This document shows positions 31,915 through 40,800 of a DNA stretch of 45,032 nucleotides, piece by piece. The translations under genes and the position numbers were made by a program. The notes beneath the pieces were generated by a model. That model was not told the DNA's origin, made no database searches, and saw nothing but the letters and a program-made list of their open reading frames with translations. Source of the DNA: Ignavibacteria bacterium (GTDB lineage Bacteria; Bacteroidota; Ignavibacteria; Kapaibacteriales; UBA2268); the NCBI GenBank assembly GCA_016844745.1, contig JAERMQ010000036.1, positions 1 through 45,032 on the forward strand, read 5' to 3'. Numbering within the stretch: the first letter of the stretch is position 1; every line of letters starts with the position of its first letter.

Positions 31915-33576
31915 TTATCGATTTACTTTATATATTTTCCATTCATAATTCCATGTTTTTATACCCGGCACAATACCAATGAATGTCAAATCATCCGGCT
32001 TGAAATTCTCTGATTTTAACTTTATATAATCAATATTTAGCTGCCAGCCTATAACATAATCTATTTTACTATCTTTGATATACTCAATATTTTTCCTGTT
32101 TATTAGGGAGATATAACAAGGCTCGTTAACTACTCCATCCAGATTCACAACCTTGAGGTTCCCGGCAAAATATGATAAAGCTCCGGTTTGTGAACTTCCT
32201 ATCTTTGTACCTTTTGGGAAATAGTTGTTTGCCCATAAACCGATTCTCATATATCCCCCTTTCGATTCGACGGTATTAACAATTAAATTCGAATAATAAA
32301 GTTGTACGAATGATAACGAAATAATGATAGAGTAAGAAAAGTTAATAAAGAATCTTTTTATTTTTAATCTCCCGGATACAATTAGCTGGTCAAATAAAAA
32401 TGATAAGATTAAAAAGAAGGCTATGGTTAATTGGAAAAAATACCTGTCAAAAAACCAATTTGCCGGTATAAAAATAAGATAGGACAACACTAAACACGAA
32501 GTAAAAAGTAAAATAATTAATAGTATTTTTTCCTGAATAAAATTTTTAATTATTACTGACCACAATTTCAATTTTATGGCTAATGAAAGATATGCTAAGA
32601 TTATAATTATTGAAATATAATTATAAGGAAATGTAGAAATAAATAACCAATTTATCAATAATTTAATGTACTGGAACAAAGTCCTGATTTCGTAGGGATG
32701 GAAACTCATTAATCTTACGGCTTTGCCGCTAATGGGAAATATTGCTTCTGTATAATAATATGAATAAATAGCCCAGGGGGCATAAGCTAAAATAAAGCCA
32801 AGAAGAATCCATATTAATTTACGAAGTAATATCTGACATGTTGTTGATAACTTAAAGAGAAACCCCCTTACCCCCTTTGAAAAAGGGGGAATTAAAAATC
32901 CCCCTTTTTCAAAGGGGGTAAGGGGGTTTCTCTTATAAATAATATGTTGATAAGCTAATATCAAAATGTAAATTGCGCAAAAAATAGCATTATCCAATCT
33001 TGCAAATACTGTTAAACCTAAAATAATTCCCAATAAAAAAAATAATTTTCCTGAATGATTTTCTGCTTCAAATAGACGATTTTTTAAAATATAATAACAA
33101 GACAAAACTATAAAGAATACCGAAATCATTGTTTCCATGCAGTTTGCCGTTGTTTTGGTTACATAAGGACTAAGAGCCCACAAGAGCATTAGTAAATATA
33201 TCGAATGAAGCGACTTGAATAAAATCCTCCCGATTTTACATAAATAAAACAATGCGAGAAAGTCGAATAAACACAGCAGCAGCAGGGCTATTCTTATTGG
33301 TGCATATAAATCAGCAGGAAAAAATTTATATACCGGCGCCATTAAAAAAACATACATCGGCTGAAATCCGTTTGTATAATTATCACCATAAACAGGACGG
33401 AAGTCATAAGAAATATTTTTTGCTATTTTCAGGGATAAATATGCATCATCTGGAATAGTGTTGTCGTCTAATATTTCCAAAGGTCTAAGCGCTATGCTTA
33501 GCTTTAGGACTACGTTCAATAAAAAAAGGAAAATTATTATTTTATCAATTTTCAATTTGGAATTTTCAATTTTCAA
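31915..33576 (-). CDS. GT39/PMT-like membrane glycosyltransferase with repeat-derived insert
   Basis: A 553-residue multi-pass protein of the ArnT/PMT-like class. An Asp pair after the first membrane segment (PDDAYLSLKIAKN) resembles the catalytic loop, and about ten more hydrophobic segments follow, ending in a soluble C-terminal domain (FAGNLKVVNLDGVVNEPCYI). It probably transfers a lipid-linked sugar in the periplasm. Two oddities: residues about 215-240 are translated from a 76-base palindromic repeat (NPLTPFEKGG then IPPFSKGVRG), and the first 11 residues (KIENSKLKID) come from a TTGAAAATT-type repeat. The start is a TTG; no ATG exists ahead of the conserved part. Confidence 0.75.
   Translation of the reverse strand: MKIENSKLKIDKIIIFLFLLNVVLKLSIALRPLEILDDNTIPDDAYLSLKIAKNISYDFRPVYGDNYTNGFQPMYVFLMAPVYKFFPADLYAPIRIALLLLCLFDFLALFYLCKIGRILFKSLHSIYLLMLLWALSPYVTKTTANCMETMISVFFIVLSCYYILKNRLFEAENHSGKLFFLLGIILGLTVFARLDNAIFCAIYILILAYQHIIYKRNPLTPFEKGGFLIPPFSKGVRGFLFKLSTTCQILLRKLIWILLGFILAYAPWAIYSYYYTEAIFPISGKAVRLMSFHPYEIRTLFQYIKLLINWLFISTFPYNYISIIIILAYLSLAIKLKLWSVIIKNFIQEKILLIILLFTSCLVLSYLIFIPANWFFDRYFFQLTIAFFLILSFLFDQLIVSGRLKIKRFFINFSYSIIISLSFVQLYYSNLIVNTVESKGGYMRIGLWANNYFPKGTKIGSSQTGALSYFAGNLKVVNLDGVVNEPCYISLINRKNIEYIKDSKIDYVIGWQLNIDYIKLKSENFKPDDLTFIGIVPGIKTWNYEWKIYKVNR
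32857..32932. repeat. 76-base palindromic element, CCCCCTTTG family, copy 2 inside a gene
   Basis: The arms begin GAGAAACCCCCTTACC and end GGTAAGGGGGTTTCTC. It is the same length and almost the same sequence as copy 1 at 13263-13338. It lies within the glycosyltransferase coding sequence, and the frame stays open through it on the minus strand. Confidence 0.95.
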
Positions 33577-33686
33577 TAAATTTTTAATATTTAATGCTAA
33601 ATTAATAATATTTGAATTAGAAATTCAATGAAAATTAAAAAATTGAAAATTAAAAATTCTTTTTTGAGGAATGTTGCTAATTCTGA

Positions 33687-34190
33687 TTAATTGGCTACCC
33701 TGCCGAAGCAAGCAAAATTCTTGCTTAAGTATGAATCATCCAAAGATTGCCTAATAACACCCTTAGAACTTGATGCATGAATGATTTGATTATTACCGGC
33801 ATAAATTCCAACATGAGTAATTCGGTTTTTCAAACCGAAGAAAACAAGGTCGCCGACTTTTTTATCTCCATCGCTGACTTTCTTAGAGAAGTCATATTGC
33901 TCGGCTGCAGTTCTCGGTAGAGATATACCAAAGGCAGAAAAAACATTTGATACAAAGCCGGAGCAATCAGTACAGTTAATACTTTCTCCGCCCCAGCAAT
34001 ATGGCGTTCCAAGCCACCGCTCAGCTTCTCTTACAAGCTCGGTTTCATTTTCTTTCAGGATTAAATTCTGATGAGGATATTCTTTCTTAATTATAGGTTT
34101 TGAAGCAAATCGTACGGATGCTGAGCATCCCGGGATTAGGATAAGGACAATGCCAAATATAACGAGCTTTTTAATCAAAAAGTAATTCAT
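33687..34190 (-). CDS. NlpC/P60 family murein hydrolase lipoprotein
   Basis: A 167-residue protein with signal segment VLILIPGC (lipobox Cys at about residue 22) and an NlpC/P60 domain: GTPYCWGGESINCTDCSGFVSNVF contains the nucleophile Cys in the DCSGF motif, and THVGIYAGNNQIIHAS contains the catalytic His region. Such enzymes cut D-Glu to diamino acid bonds in murein peptides, here from the inner face of the outer membrane. ATG at 34190 is preferred to a TTG at 34214. It follows the small membrane protein gene by 17 bases and precedes the glycosyltransferase gene by 110 bases, all on the minus strand. Confidence 0.9.
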   Translation of the reverse strand: MNYFLIKKLVIFGIVLILIPGCSASVRFASKPIIKKEYPHQNLILKENETELVREAERWLGTPYCWGGESINCTDCSGFVSNVFSAFGISLPRTAAEQYDFSKKVSDGDKKVGDLVFFGLKNRITHVGIYAGNNQIIHASSSKGVIRQSLDDSYLSKNFACFGRVAN

Positions 34191-34207
34191 ATCATTAAAA
34201 TAATTTT

Positions 34208-34369
34208 TCAGCAAAAATTGATTTTTTCCGGTTCAATTTTATTTTTCTTTAATGATAAGTTTTTTAAATTTTCCTTTACTCCTTTTGAAGAAGCTGCTTT
34301 TTTACCGATGAATATAGCTGCAAGCGCTGCCAATCCTATGATTCCGGTTTTCAGGATTCCCGATTTCAT
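34208..34369 (-). CDS. Small membrane protein of 53 residues
   Basis: A short frame missed by a length cut-off of 60 residues: MKSGILKTGIIGLAALAAIF followed by a basic, Lys-rich tail ending KINFC. One hydrophobic helix (about residues 5-21) predicts a membrane peptide with a cytoplasmic or periplasmic basic tail. AGGGA lies six bases before the ATG, a better ribosome binding site than most in this window, and its TGA is 17 bases ahead of the NlpC/P60 start, so the two genes are probably co-translated. I know no family for it. It may be a phage-holin-like or YtxH-like small protein; that is only a guess. Confidence 0.6.
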   Translation of the reverse strand: MKSGILKTGIIGLAALAAIFIGKKAASSKGVKENLKNLSLKKNKIEPEKINFC

Positions 34370-34429
34370 TTTATTTCCCTAATATTAATAATACAAAATA
34401 TTTATTGCAAAAGTTATGCCAAATTTAAT

Positions 34430-34595
34430 CACTATATGGGTTAATTCCCCACAGCTTGCTGCGTATCTCCGATTTATACTCCGTCAGTTTACTGCGGAGT
34501 AGTTAATTCAACTTTAAGAAATCCCCCCTACCACCCTTTTTCAAAGGGGGATTTAAAAAACTCCCTCTTTGAAAAAGGGTGGTAGGGGGGATTTC
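34430..34595. repeat. Two adjacent palindromic elements, including CCCCCTTTG family copy 3
   Basis: Positions 34430-34512 hold an inverted-repeat segment with TACTCCG/CGGAGTA (34477-34501) and flanking GTTAATTC blocks on both sides. Directly after it, 34518-34595 is a diverged 78-base copy of the CCCCCTTTG element (GAAATCCCCCCTACC ... GGTAGGGGGGATTTC). They fill much of the 528-base gap ahead of the oor operon. The rest of the gap, 34600-34897, is AT-rich and should include the oor promoter; a 64-codon frame there is not supported. Confidence 0.85.
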
Positions 34596-34897
34596 TCTTG
34601 AATTTGTCATATCATCTTTTTATTTTTCCATTATTTTGGAGTTCAGAATATAAATATTAATTTTCAATACCTATACCACAACCTTAATCAAATGAATGGC
34701 GATATAGAATTCTATCTTATTGAAAACAACACTTATTTTCAGTTATTAAATTGTGGTTCGTTTACCTTTGAAATCTTGTTTAAACTTAGTAATTTTGTTT
34801 TTTTAGTTGAAGTAGTTTGTAAACTATTTGTTGCTGAACGAAATCAGTATAAATGGTTATTTGAAATCAATTTATCGAAGAAGTGAGGTAAATCGTT

Positions 34898-35122
34898 ATG
34901 GCAAAAGCAATTGGAGATGTCGTTATTGATATCGATAGATGTAAAGGCTGCGAATTATGCATCGAAGCATGTCCGGAAGAAACTCTTGGTCTTGCCGAAA
35001 TAATAAATAAAAAAGGATACCGATATGCTATTACTATTAATGGAACATGCACCGGTTGCGTAAATTGCGCAATTGTTTGTCCTGAAGGTATTATCTCGGT
35101 TTACAGGAAAATATTAAAATAA
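34898..35122 (+). CDS. oorD: 2-oxoacid:ferredoxin oxidoreductase delta subunit (ferredoxin)
   Basis: A 74-residue ferredoxin with two 4Fe-4S motifs, CKGCELCIEACP and CTGCVNCAIVCP. It starts the gene order D-A-B-C, that of the four-subunit 2-oxoglutarate:acceptor oxidoreductase in Campylobacter and Helicobacter (oorDABC). It transfers electrons from the TPP site of the B subunit to external ferredoxin. GTGAGG precedes the ATG. A 98-base gap separates it from oorA. Specificity for 2-oxoglutarate against branched 2-oxoacids cannot be settled from sequence alone. Confidence 0.88.
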   Translation: MAKAIGDVVIDIDRCKGCELCIEACPEETLGLAEIINKKGYRYAITINGTCTGCVNCAIVCPEGIISVYRKILK

Positions 35123-35220
35123 ATTTCGAAATAAAAAATCCAAGCCGTTAAGCTAATTGACTTCGTTTATATTAACGAGATGATTTTGCAAAATCGGCAT
35201 GCAATTAACAAGGAGTTAAA

Positions 35221-36291
35221 ATGGGTGAAATAAAGCTGATGAAAGGTAACGAAGCATTATCCGAAGCCATGATACGCGCCGGCTGTGATGCTTACTTCGG
35301 TTACCCGATTACACCGCAATCTGAAGTTCTGGAATATTTAGCGCGGGAAGCTACAAATCGCACCGGTATGGTTATTCTTCAGGCGGAAAGCGAAGTTGCT
35401 GCAATTAATATGATATACGGTGCGGCTGGCTGCGGTAAACGCGTAATGACAACATCTTCCAGTCCGGGCATAAGCCTTATGCAGGAAGGATTATCTTATA
35501 TAGCAAGCGCCGAACTGCCATGCGTCCTTGCAAATGTGAACCGCGGTGGACCAGGCTTAGGGACTATTCAGCCGGCACAGGGCGATTACAACCAGGCTGT
35601 CAAAGGCGGCGGGCATGGCGATTATCAATTGCTTGTTCTTGCACCATGCAGCGTTCAGGAGATGGTCGATTTTGTTAAGTTAGGTTTCGAATTAGCCGAG
35701 AAATATCGTGGTCCGGTTATGATTCTGACTGACGGAGCTATCGGTCAAATGATGGAAAAGGTTGAGCTTTTCGACCAGATGCCTCGCAAAACCGATGTAC
35801 CTGATTGGGCTACTACAGGCAGGAAAAAAGGACAAGACCGAACTTACATTACTTCACTGTTCATCGAACCGGAAGTTATGGAAAAGGTAAATTTAAAATT
35901 GCAGGCTAAATATAAACAAATGAGAGAAACCGAAGTACGTTATCAGACACTAAATCTCGATGATGCAGAATATATTTTTACGGGTTATGGATTAGGTGCA
36001 AGAATTTGCATGAAAGCTATGGAGATTGGCAGGGAAAAAGGTTATAAAATCGGCATGATACGCCCGATTACTTTATTCCCCTTCCCGGTTGATTTATATG
36101 CATCAATAGCGCCGAAAGTAAAAGCTATCCTCGATGTCGAGTTGAATGCCGGACAAATGGTTCAGGATGTGATTTTATCAACGATGGGCAAAACCCGAGT
36201 TGAATTTTACGGCAGGATGGGCGGCATTATACCTGAACCTGAAGAAATCTTAGAATATTTCGAAAAACAAATTATCGGAGGTGCAAAATGA
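35221..36291 (+). CDS. oorA: 2-oxoacid:ferredoxin oxidoreductase alpha subunit
   Basis: A 356-residue alpha subunit. It shows GCDAYFGYPITPQSEVLEYLAREA (substrate and TPP domain I), QAESEVAAINMIYGAA, TTSSSPGISLMQEGLSYIASAELPCVLANVNRGGPGLG and, near the C-terminus, YGLGARICMKAMEIGREKGYKIGMIRPITLFPFP (domain II). In OorABCD enzymes this subunit binds the 2-oxoacid and interacts with CoA. AAGGAG precedes the ATG at good spacing. It overlaps oorB by four bases, so the two are translationally coupled. Its role in a reductive TCA cycle or in anaerobic oxidation of 2-oxoglutarate depends on partners not in this window. Confidence 0.93.
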   Translation: MGEIKLMKGNEALSEAMIRAGCDAYFGYPITPQSEVLEYLAREATNRTGMVILQAESEVAAINMIYGAAGCGKRVMTTSSSPGISLMQEGLSYIASAELPCVLANVNRGGPGLGTIQPAQGDYNQAVKGGGHGDYQLLVLAPCSVQEMVDFVKLGFELAEKYRGPVMILTDGAIGQMMEKVELFDQMPRKTDVPDWATTGRKKGQDRTYITSLFIEPEVMEKVNLKLQAKYKQMRETEVRYQTLNLDDAEYIFTGYGLGARICMKAMEIGREKGYKIGMIRPITLFPFPVDLYASIAPKVKAILDVELNAGQMVQDVILSTMGKTRVEFYGRMGGIIPEPEEILEYFEKQIIGGAK

Positions 36292-37091
36292 GCGGTGCTC
36301 CAGTAGAACATGGTTATACACACGAACAAATTTGCATCCCGGAAAATTTGATATATCAAAGACCAGGTACATTGTTAGAGCAGGAATTTCATTATTGCCC
36401 CGGTTGCGGTCATAGTACTGCCCATAAGATTTTTATGGAGGTAGTCGAGGAAATGGGACTCGAAGGCGAAGTAATCGGTGTAGCGCCGGTCGGATGCTCG
36501 GTATTTGCATATCACTATTTAAACGTCGATATGCAGCAGGCAGCTCACGGCAGGGCTTGTGCAGTTGCTACCGGAATAAAAAGAATGCTGCCTGATAAAA
36601 TTGTTTTCACTTATCAGGGCGATGGCGATTTGGCGGCAATCGGCACTGCGGAAACTATTCATGCTGCTAATCGTGGCGAGAATTTCTTAGCTATATTTAT
36701 TAATAACGGTATATACGGCATGACAAGCGGTCAGATGGCGCCTACCACACTTCCCGGCATGGTAACGACTACTTCTCCGTTTGGACGGGATACCAAAACC
36801 CAGGGGCATCCTCTGAAAATTGGGGAATTGCTTGCATTGCTGCCCGGTGTTGCTTATGTTACACGGCAGGCAGTCGATATTCCGAAAAATATTCGCAAAG
36901 CTAAAAAAGCATTGCAAAAGGCTTTGGAATACCAGAAAAAAGGATTAGGATTCTGTTTAGTTGAAATAGTCTCGAATTGCCCTTCGAACTGGAAGATGAC
37001 TCCACTCGAATCGAATAAATTCGTCGAAGAAAAAATGATACCGTTTTACCCGCTTGGTGATATTAAAGTTCCGCAGGAGGAAAAGAAATGA
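36288..37091 (+). CDS. oorB: 2-oxoacid:ferredoxin oxidoreductase beta subunit (TPP-binding)
   Basis: A 267-residue beta subunit with a Cys pair FHYCPGCGHSTAHK near residue 33, GVAPVGCSVFAYHYL, AHGRACAVATGIKRMLPDKIVFTYQGDGDLAAIGTAETIHAANRGENFLAIFINNGIYGMTSGQMAPTT, which contains the TPP/Mg motif GDGD...NN. It performs the TPP-dependent decarboxylation. Start and stop codons overlap neighbours by four bases on each side (ATGA-type junctions), typical of a tight operon with oorA and oorC. The match to OorB/KorB is strong. Confidence 0.93.
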   Translation: MSGAPVEHGYTHEQICIPENLIYQRPGTLLEQEFHYCPGCGHSTAHKIFMEVVEEMGLEGEVIGVAPVGCSVFAYHYLNVDMQQAAHGRACAVATGIKRMLPDKIVFTYQGDGDLAAIGTAETIHAANRGENFLAIFINNGIYGMTSGQMAPTTLPGMVTTTSPFGRDTKTQGHPLKIGELLALLPGVAYVTRQAVDIPKNIRKAKKALQKALEYQKKGLGFCLVEIVSNCPSNWKMTPLESNKFVEEKMIPFYPLGDIKVPQEEKK

Positions 37092-37627
37092 CAGAAGAAA
37101 TAATTTTTGCAGGATTCGGCGGGCAAGGAGTGCTTTCAATGGGGCAAATGCTTGCTTATGCCGGAATGATTGAAAATAAGGAAGTTTGCTGGATGCCTTC
37201 CTACGGACCGGAAATGCGCGGCGGAACAGCAAATTGCATAACGATAATTTCCGATAAAATGATAAGTTCTCCGATTATTTCGCGCTTCGATACGGCTGTG
37301 GCATTGAATCAGCCTTCGGTCGATAAATTCGAATCGCGGGTCAAACCGGGAGGCACGATAATTTACGATTCAACAAATATATTAACTCCGCCAACCCGCA
37401 CTGATATTACAATTTATGCGGTGCCGGGAAGTGAAGAAGCTAATAATTTAAAGAATCTTAAAGTTCTCAATATGATTATTTTGGGAGCATTTGTACAGGC
37501 AAGGAAAACAGTTGAACCAGCGACTGTAATGAAAGCCCTGACGAGCGTTCTTCCCGAGCGATATCACCACTTGCTTCCGATTAATCAAAAGGCTTTCGAA
37601 GTTGGAATGAGTCATATTCATAATTAG
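37088..37627 (+). CDS. oorC: 2-oxoacid:ferredoxin oxidoreductase gamma subunit
   Basis: A 179-residue gamma subunit: EEIIFAGFGGQGVLSMGQMLAYAGM at the N-terminus is the family signature, followed by PSYGPEMRGGTANC and the C-terminal NMIILGAFVQARK. It completes the OorDABC complex. A purine-rich GGAGG (within the end of oorB) provides the ribosome binding site. The gene is followed at once by heptad repeats and a long hairpin, which may end the operon. Confidence 0.92.
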   Translation: MTEEIIFAGFGGQGVLSMGQMLAYAGMIENKEVCWMPSYGPEMRGGTANCITIISDKMISSPIISRFDTAVALNQPSVDKFESRVKPGGTIIYDSTNILTPPTRTDITIYAVPGSEEANNLKNLKVLNMIILGAFVQARKTVEPATVMKALTSVLPERYHHLLPINQKAFEVGMSHIHN

Positions 37628-37838
37628 TAATGGTTAATGGTCAATGGTTAATGGTCAATGGTCAATGGTCAATGGTCAATGAATAATTGTCTGAATTAGG
37701 ATTTATATGATTAAAGGATTTTTTAATTAAACATTTTCCTGAATGGAATTCAGGGTTACGTAACCCTGAATTTCATTCAGGAAAATTAACCATTGACAAT
37801 TAACCATTAACCATTGACCATTGACCATTAACCATTGA
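37628..37838. repeat. Composite repeat: opposed heptad arrays around a 54-base palindrome
   Basis: Eight heptads of TAATGGT/CAATGGT (37628-37683) lie on the left; heptads of the opposite strand sense (ACCATTA/ACCATTG) lie on the right (37785-37837). Between them, 37733-37786 is a 54-base palindrome with arms starting ATTTTCCTGAATG, centred on ACGT, with one mismatch and no loop. The whole is a large inverted structure between the convergent oorC and restriction-modification genes, where it may end transcription from both sides. No gene lies in this gap. Confidence 0.9.
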
Positions 37839-37890
37839 AAAAGACTCCTTATTCTGAAATTAGTTTAAGGGGTGTTTTGTTTTAAAGAGT

Positions 37891-40800
37891 TTAATCTGAA
37901 ATGCTTTCAATTATTATAATTTCTTCGTCATTCAATCCGAAAAGTTCATAGATGAGTCCATCAATTTGTTTGTCGGTTGTATCTAATTGTCTTTTAAGGA
38001 CAGCTCTTTCATGTGAAGAAATGCCGGTCTTATTTAATTTCATATTAAACGATAAAATACTTTCCACTAATGCAATTATTTGTTCATGCTTCCTTTTCTC
38101 TTCCGCATTAAATTTCTTTGGGTCGGGAACTGGTAATTTTTCAATAAATCTTTTACCATAGGAATAGGCAGTCTGGTAGCATCGTAAAGCTATTTTGCTA
38201 TGGTACCAATTCAGTGGTTTTGAGTTCAAAAGACCAAGTATATAAAGATATTCACTTTTATCTTTTAATTGAATGCCATAAACACCGGCATTGCCCCCGC
38301 CTACGAAATAAAACTTTCCTTCTATATCAATTGTAAAAGAATTGTGACCACTTAGCACCGTTGTCATTATTTTCGGATGATTGAATTTTGTTAGATTTTG
38401 ATTACGTGCAAATGCATACCATGGATATGAAAGATTTCCTCGATCCCGTTTTTTTAACTGTTTCCTGCATACTTTAAAATATTCCCAAATATTCGGATAT
38501 TTTGCCTGCATCGTCTTGGAGTCAATCAATTCAGCTTTTTTGTTAATGATATTATAAGGAAAGATTAGTAAATCCGTATATTTCGGATATTCATATTTTA
38601 TAACATTAGTGCCCCTTAAGAGAGGAAACATTATCTCCCTCTCCAATTTATATTCTTTTTTTGTTTGCCTGGAATATACATGAAAATATTTTTTTGACTC
38701 ATCTAATAACTTCAAAATGTAGACTGGGTCAGCGCTTGTTTGTAATCCAACAAGAATCTTTAACTCTAAATCACCAAGTTTTTTTTGTTTGGCTAATTTT
38801 TCGAATAATAACAGTTCATCATTAAAAACAAAATTCCAATAATCTTTTGAGAGTAGTTCCTTTTTAACTTTACCACTTTCGAAATGCTCTGTCAGACTTG
38901 ATTCATTCTTTTGAATTTCAACAATTTCATCCTGTGACAATTTGTGGTCTTTTATTCTTAAATAGTCAATATCCGACGTTTGAGAATCTTTATTTAATAA
39001 AAGCACACAGGTATTGATACTTGCATTCCCGAAAACATAATACCCGTCGAAGTCAAAAATAGATTCAATGCTTTTGGTCTTACTTAAAAATTCCCTTAAA
39101 CCTTCGCCATAATCAGTTTTGAAAAACCTATGTGGTAATATGAAAGATAACAAACCTGATGATTTATTGATTTTGTATCCTTTTTCAACGAATAAACAAT
39201 ATATGTCATAATTACCTTTTGCTGTTTTATAATTTTGATTGAAATATTCGATTTCATCTTTTTCCAGATTCTGAATTCTGACATAAGGGGGATTGCCTAT
39301 TACTACATCGAATCCCCCGGATTTCATAACATCGGCAAAGCCGCTTTTACCATGCCAATCGAAAGCATTTATCATGTAAAAATAGTCATCATCGAAAAGC
39401 GAGCCATTCCGGTTGTTGTAATAATCCGGACCAATCAAAGAATTCCCACATTTGATATTACTATCGAGGTCCGGTAATGCCCTCTCCCGAAAAACAAGCA
39501 TCTGCGTTTTTAAGCTTTCTTCACTTTCACCTTCGAGCGCCTTCAACATTAAAGATAGCTTTGTTACTTCAACAGCTTGTGGGTCAATATCGACACCAAA
39601 AATATTATTTAGCAGGATTCTCTTCTTTTCCCTGATTGAAAGTCTATATTCGTTTTCTTTTATTTGTAATAAAGTTTGATTTTTCCCTTTTAAATATTGT
39701 TCCGGTTTTCGGCAATAGAACTTCAAATGCCAATCAAGGAGGTAATTATATGCGCCTAATAAAAAGGAGCCGCTTCCACAGGCTGGGTCGAGAATCTTAA
39801 GCTGCTCAATGGATTTTGGGTCGCGGAGGTCGGGGGTCGGGGGTCGGGGGTCGGGGGTCGGGGGACGGGGGTCGGGGAATGGGGTTTTAGGGGATAGGGT
39901 AGAGAATTTTGTTTCTTCCGAATCAATAACATTTATCCCAGACCCTAAACTCCAATCACCAGACTCCCGTCCCCCGTACTCCGGACCCCGTACCCCGATT
40001 AACCTACCAATTGTATTTTCAACTATATAATTTACGATATATTGGGGAGTATAATAAACGCCTCCGGCTTTACGTACTTCCGGTTTTTCTTCGATTTTAG
40101 CTTGATGATTAGCAGTAAGTCGAATTACTTTACCAAGGAATCGTTCGTAAACCTGACCCAGAATTTCTACCGGTAAAATTGAAAATTCATAAGGACTTTC
40201 GGGATAATAAAGACGTTTAATAATTTCCTTCAGGGAATTATCGTCAATATCAATATTCAAATCATTTTCATTTGTTTCGCCCCGGTCTTTTTCCTTTTTG
40301 AAATAAAAAAGTCCTGAATTATATTTATCATCTGCACGAAGAAATATCTGCGTTAATCGTGGGTAGATATTAGTGCCGTTAAGAAGAGACATCAATTGCT
40401 TATCCGGTTCTATAGCCCTGTCTTCACAAATTCTTAAGAAAACAATCCTGTCAATGGTTTTCTGAACGATATCATTCAAAGTCATGTTCGAAATTGATGG
40501 ATTTCGCAGTGAGATATTTCTTGCCAACATTTCCCGCCATCCTTCGATTTCTTTCAGGAATTCATCATCAACTTCGGAAGTGCCTTTTTTTAGCTTATCA
40601 TCAAAAGCGTATTTATCGAACGAACCTTTGCAAATTGCATCTTTTGAAAATATGGCAGCTATTTCGTCCCATTTATCAATATAATCTTTATATGTAAAAT
40701 AAATTATTCTTCCTTTTGAAGCTGGGTCGTCATGTTCCGGTTTGATTCTTGTATTGTAAACGCAGAACTCACCGAAATTGGATAAAATGCATAGAGGAAG

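Noticed and set aside
34692..34886. A 64-codon plus-strand frame ahead of oorD
   Set aside because: No ribosome binding site, no recognisable motif, and a composition of long AT-rich stretches; it more likely belongs to the oor promoter region.
37628..37838. A CRISPR array
   Set aside because: The units are seven bases long and contiguous, without spacers, and no cas genes are near.
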